NCBI GenBank assembly: GCA_903970295.1
Contig: CAJCHQ010000197.1
Span: forward strand, 1-17,873
DNA: 17,873 nucleotides
Source: Bryobacterales bacterium
GTDB taxonomy: Bacteria > Cyanobacteriota > Vampirovibrionia > Obscuribacterales > Obscuribacteraceae
Reading direction: 5' to 3'
Below, in pieces: positions 15,178-17,873 of the stretch; the first letter of the stretch is position 1; the number at the start of each line of letters is the position of its first letter. The notes beneath the pieces were generated by a model. That model made no database searches. It had not been told where the DNA came from and was given only the letters and a program-made list of their open reading frames with translations. A program made the translations under genes and the position numbers.

Positions 15178-16761
15178 CTAGTGCTTGAAGACACGCTGCC
15201 CGGTGAAGAGCATCTTGATTCCGGCTTTATCGCATGCGGCAATCACGTCCTTGTCTTTGATGCTACCGCCCGGTTGAATGATCACGCTGATGCCAGCTTC
15301 GGCAGCGGCTTCGATATTGTCGGTCGCTGGAAAGAAAGCGTCACTTGCCATAACCGCTCCGCGAGCGGCCTCGCCGGCTTGTTCCAGGGCGATTTTTACC
15401 GAGGCGATGCGGCTGGTTTGGCCGATGCCAAAGCCGAGTGAGCCGCCATCTTTGGCGACGAAAATGGCATTGGATGTGAGATGCTTCACGACCGCCCAGG
15501 CGAAGGCTGCGTCAGCCATATGTCCGCCGCCCAGAGCTTCTCCGGAGACTGTCTGAAATTGTGCCAACTGCACGGGTGGCTCGATATCTTTTTCGATAAT
15601 CCAGCCGAAGTCTTGCAGATCGCGCACGTGCCACGATGTCTCAGTGCTGGCTTTGAGCAATGCCGGCTTTAGTTTGAGAACGCGCACATTCTTTTTCGAC
15701 TTGAACACATCCAGGGCTTCTATTGAAAAATCTGGCGCCGCTACGATTTCCACGAAACCTTCGGTCACTAATTTAGCCAGGCCGGCTTCCACTTTTCCGG
15801 TGAAACCGAATATGCCACCAAACGCGGCCAGGGGATCGGTCATATAGGCTTTCTGATAGGCTTCCTCGATCGTCGCTCCTACTGCCACTCCGCATGGATT
15901 GTTATGCTTGATGATGCAAGCGGCTGGAGTGCCGATGTCTTTAAGAATACGGACCAGGCAATAAGTGTCGGTGATATTGTTCGACGAAAGTTCTTTGCCT
16001 TGCAACTGCTCGAAAGGCGGGAAATCGGTCAAGGGCACATGCCCGGCGGTGAAGCGACCATCTGAATACCAGACGGCTGCCTGGTGCGGGTTCTCACCGT
16101 AGCGAAGCTGCTGATATTGCTGCAGTTTAAGATTGAGCGCATCCGGCAGCGGATGACCGTTTGTGCCGGCCGAGACGCGAGTGGTGAAATAGTCGGAGAT
16201 GTGACGATCGTATTCGCACGTTCTGGCGAAAGCTGCTTGCGCAAGCTGTTTTCGGAATTCCAAGGTGGTGGTGCCGTCATTAGCTTTCAAATTCTCGACA
16301 ATATCGACGTATTGTGAGGGGTCGCAGGCGATGACGACGCGGGCGAAATTTTTCGCAGCTGCCCGAATCAAACTCGGACCACCGATATCGACTTGCTCAA
16401 CCATTTCCGGTTCGCTCAAATTCTCTTTCAACTTTTTCTCAAAAGGATAGAGGTTAACAATGACAAAATCGATTTGGTCGATATTGTGCTCTTGAATCGT
16501 CTTGCGATCTTCAAAACTGTCTCTGGCCAGAATGCCGGCAAAGACGTTCGGATGCAGCGTTTTAACGCGCCCGCCGAGAATTTCGGGAAACTTAGTGATG
16601 TCTTCGATCAGCGTGCATTCGAAGCCTTCACCCTGGAGAAATTTTGCCGTACTGCTTGTGGCAATGATTCTCAGGTCGGTCAGACCCGGAATCTGTTTCA
16701 TCCCTTTGATCAATTCGGGCAAACCGGATTTGTCCGAAACACTCACTAACGCTGTTCGCAT
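15178..16761 (-). CDS. purH: Bifunctional AICAR formyltransferase / IMP cyclohydrolase PurH
   Basis: Catalyses the last two steps of IMP synthesis: formylation of AICAR with 10-formyl-tetrahydrofolate, then ring closure to IMP. The 527-residue length is normal. The cyclohydrolase (MGS-like) domain covers about 1-140 with SVSDKSG at 7, GGRVKTLHP at 63-71 and DIGGPSLIRAAAKN at 125-138. The transformylase follows, with RYGENPHQAA at 220-229, the catalytic KHNNPCG at 285-291, and MASDAFFPATDNIE near 471. Two usual motifs are slightly changed: the STGGTAK-type loop reads ATSSTAK (34-40), and the GGQ.SR region reads GFGIGQTSR (443-451). Neither removes a known catalytic residue that I can identify. 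GGGAGA-type sequence before the ATG serves as ribosome binding site. It lies 19 bases after purM, in the same operon. Confidence 0.98.
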   Translation of the reverse strand: MRTALVSVSDKSGLPELIKGMKQIPGLTDLRIIATSSTAKFLQGEGFECTLIEDITKFPEILGGRVKTLHPNVFAGILARDSFEDRKTIQEHNIDQIDFVIVNLYPFEKKLKENLSEPEMVEQVDIGGPSLIRAAAKNFARVVIACDPSQYVDIVENLKANDGTTTLEFRKQLAQAAFARTCEYDRHISDYFTTRVSAGTNGHPLPDALNLKLQQYQQLRYGENPHQAAVWYSDGRFTAGHVPLTDFPPFEQLQGKELSSNNITDTYCLVRILKDIGTPAACIIKHNNPCGVAVGATIEEAYQKAYMTDPLAAFGGIFGFTGKVEAGLAKLVTEGFVEIVAAPDFSIEALDVFKSKKNVRVLKLKPALLKASTETSWHVRDLQDFGWIIEKDIEPPVQLAQFQTVSGEALGGGHMADAAFAWAVVKHLTSNAIFVAKDGGSLGFGIGQTSRIASVKIALEQAGEAARGAVMASDAFFPATDNIEAAAEAGISVIIQPGGSIKDKDVIAACDKAGIKMLFTGQRVFKH

Positions 16762-16780
16762 TTTTTTTCTCCCTGGTCCC

Positions 16781-17782
16781 TCAGTTACTAATCTCTATTC
16801 GCTCGTGCTTCGCAGAAACATTGGTGTGAATCGAAATTTTTTCTTCCCGATTGTTGGTCACTCCTACTTGCTTGGCCGTGAAGCCATGCGCACCGAACGT
16901 GCGTATAATTTCCTCGACCCCACCGTCTGCGATGACGACCATACCCATACCCATATTGAATGTTTTGTACATCTCCGCCGGCTCTACTTCTTTAGCCAGG
17001 GCTTGGAAAACATCAGAGACCGGCAGCGGTTCGCTGACTTCAATGCCTACCTTATCTGAAAGCCTGAGCATATTGCGCCAGCCACCACCGGTGATATTGG
17101 CAATGCCTTTGACATGACTCCTCGATTCGTCCAAAATCTTCACTGCCGCTTTGACATAAATGAATGTCGGTTTGAGCAGCTCGAGTGCATATAGATCAAG
17201 CGGCAACACTTTGCGAGCTAGTGACAGCCCATTCGAATGAATGCCGTTGGAAGCAATGCCGATTACAGCCTGCCCGGGTTTGATTTCTGCTCCAGTCAAT
17301 AATTCTGATTTTGTCACTGTGCCCATGGCGAAACCGGCGATGTCGAAATGGTTATTGCTGTACAAATCCGGCATCTCTGCAGTTTCGCCACCAACTAGAA
17401 TCATGTCGGCTTGGTCGCATCCTTCCACTATGCCTTTGATCAGCGCGTCTGCGTCTTGGTCATTAAGTTTGGATGTCGCGTAATAGTCGAGAAAGGCGCT
17501 TGGCTTGGCGCCGACGCAAACCAGATCATTGGCGCACATGGCGACGAGATCGATGCCTATCGTTTCCAGTTTCTCCAGTGCGCAGGCAATCAGTAATTTA
17601 GTGCCGACACCATCTGTGGTCAACGCGATACCAAGCTGCTCCGAAACCGGAACAACTGCGGCGTAACCACCGGCACCTTTCCAGAGCTTAGCGTGGTCGG
17701 GGCGGCTGGCTTGCCGCTTCAAGCGCTCGACGAAGGCTTCGGAACGCGCTATGTTCACGCCAGCCTGAGCATATGTGTCCAC
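16781..17782 (-). CDS. purM: Phosphoribosylformylglycinamidine cyclo-ligase (AIR synthetase) PurM
   Basis: Uses ATP to close the imidazole ring of formylglycinamidine ribonucleotide, giving AIR, the substrate of PurK. The 333-residue protein has the family motifs in order: KGAGGYAAVVPV at 35-46, TTDGVGTKLLIA at 55-66, AMCANDLVCVGAKP at 81-94, GGETAEMPDLY at 131-141, ASNGIHSNGLSL at 177-188, ITGGGWRNMLR at 230-240 and FNMGMGM at 275-281. The start is GTG, four bases after a strong AAGGAGG; the first residues DTYAQAGVNI are typical. It is the first complete gene of the purine operon in this window, and its ribosome binding site overlaps the stop codon of the gene before it, suggesting coupled translation. 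Confidence 0.98.
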   Translation of the reverse strand: MDTYAQAGVNIARSEAFVERLKRQASRPDHAKLWKGAGGYAAVVPVSEQLGIALTTDGVGTKLLIACALEKLETIGIDLVAMCANDLVCVGAKPSAFLDYYATSKLNDQDADALIKGIVEGCDQADMILVGGETAEMPDLYSNNHFDIAGFAMGTVTKSELLTGAEIKPGQAVIGIASNGIHSNGLSLARKVLPLDLYALELLKPTFIYVKAAVKILDESRSHVKGIANITGGGWRNMLRLSDKVGIEVSEPLPVSDVFQALAKEVEPAEMYKTFNMGMGMVVIADGGVEEIIRTFGAHGFTAKQVGVTNNREEKISIHTNVSAKHERIEISN

Positions 17783-17786
17783 AAAT

Positions 17787-17793
17787 CCTCCTT
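17787..17793 (-). promoter_or_regulatory. Ribosome binding site for the GTG start of purM
   Basis: The minus strand reads AAGGAGG, four bases before GTG. It shares bases with the TAA stop of the upstream frame (17792-17794), so ribosomes finishing that gene would be placed on purM. Confidence 0.8.
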
Positions 17794-17873
17794 AAAGTGC
17801 GTTCTGCACGTAATTATGCGCATTCTGAAGAATGCGCAATCCATCCGGGACCGCCTCTTCCTTTCCTTCAGAC
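17792..17873 (-). CDS. C-terminal end of an unidentified gene upstream of purM
   Basis: On the minus strand, one frame is open from the window edge to a TAA at 17792-17794 and encodes 26 residues ending GLRILQNAHNYVQNAL. The other two forward frames stop early or are very basic. The amphipathic ending and the position of the stop inside the purM ribosome binding site suggest a genuine upstream gene of the same operon. The family cannot be told from so short a piece. Confidence 0.45.
   Translation of the reverse strand, partial: SEGKEEAVPDGLRILQNAHNYVQNAL

Noticed and set aside
15181..16749. Long open frames antisense to purH
   Set aside because: They mirror the codon pattern of a confident essential gene on the minus strand and have no homology of their own.
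1..17873. CRISPR array, tRNA or rRNA genes
   Set aside because: No regularly spaced repeats, no cloverleaf with a conserved T-arm and no rRNA-like stretch was seen on either strand.

Overview
The window looks like a chromosomal segment of a free-living, heavily signalling bacterium. The Rcp1-like receiver at the left edge, the REC-PAS-HisKA kinases with HDxKNPLI(G/A)ANR phosphorylation sites and the REC-Ser/Thr kinase fusions suggest the Cyanobacteriota, perhaps the non-photosynthetic Melainabacteria/Vampirovibrionia side. That placement is an inference from family resemblance and is not proven by any marker here.

Positions 1-11226, all on the + strand, form a two-component signalling island. 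It starts with the tail of an Rcp1-like response regulator, followed with almost no gap by a soluble REC-PAS4-HisKA-HATPase kinase and an overlapping NarL-type response regulator that stops right after its receiver. A stretch of decayed DNA follows (MFS transporter remnant, small membrane ORF, other coding scraps). Next come two paralogous proteins of unusual architecture, REC - LuxR-like helix-turn-helix - eukaryotic-like Ser/Thr kinase (4341-5843 and 6861-8399). They are separated by about 1 kb containing a broken receiver on the opposite strand. A second REC-PAS3-HisKA-HATPase kinase and a single-domain receiver (8543-11226) close the island.

Positions 11227-13318 hold a non-coding stretch with the N-terminal stub of yet another receiver (minus strand), and a membrane-anchored TPR protein (minus strand).

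Positions 13319-17873, minus strand, are a purine biosynthesis operon read purM - purH - purE - purK, preceded by the last codons of an unidentified gene whose stop codon lies inside the purM ribosome binding site. It supplies AIR synthetase, the two-step AIR-to-CAIR conversion (PurK plus class I PurE) and the last two IMP steps (PurH).

The likely logic of the island is that each sensor kinase has a receiver at its N-terminus, so it can itself be a phosphorylation target. The REC-HTH-kinase proteins could turn His-Asp phosphorelay input into Ser/Thr phosphorylation output, possibly while bound to DNA. Three partial receivers and palindromic or tandem repeats in front of the second fusion kinase and second histidine kinase suggest the island grew by duplication and is partly decaying. 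No tRNA, rRNA, CRISPR array or intact mobile element was seen.
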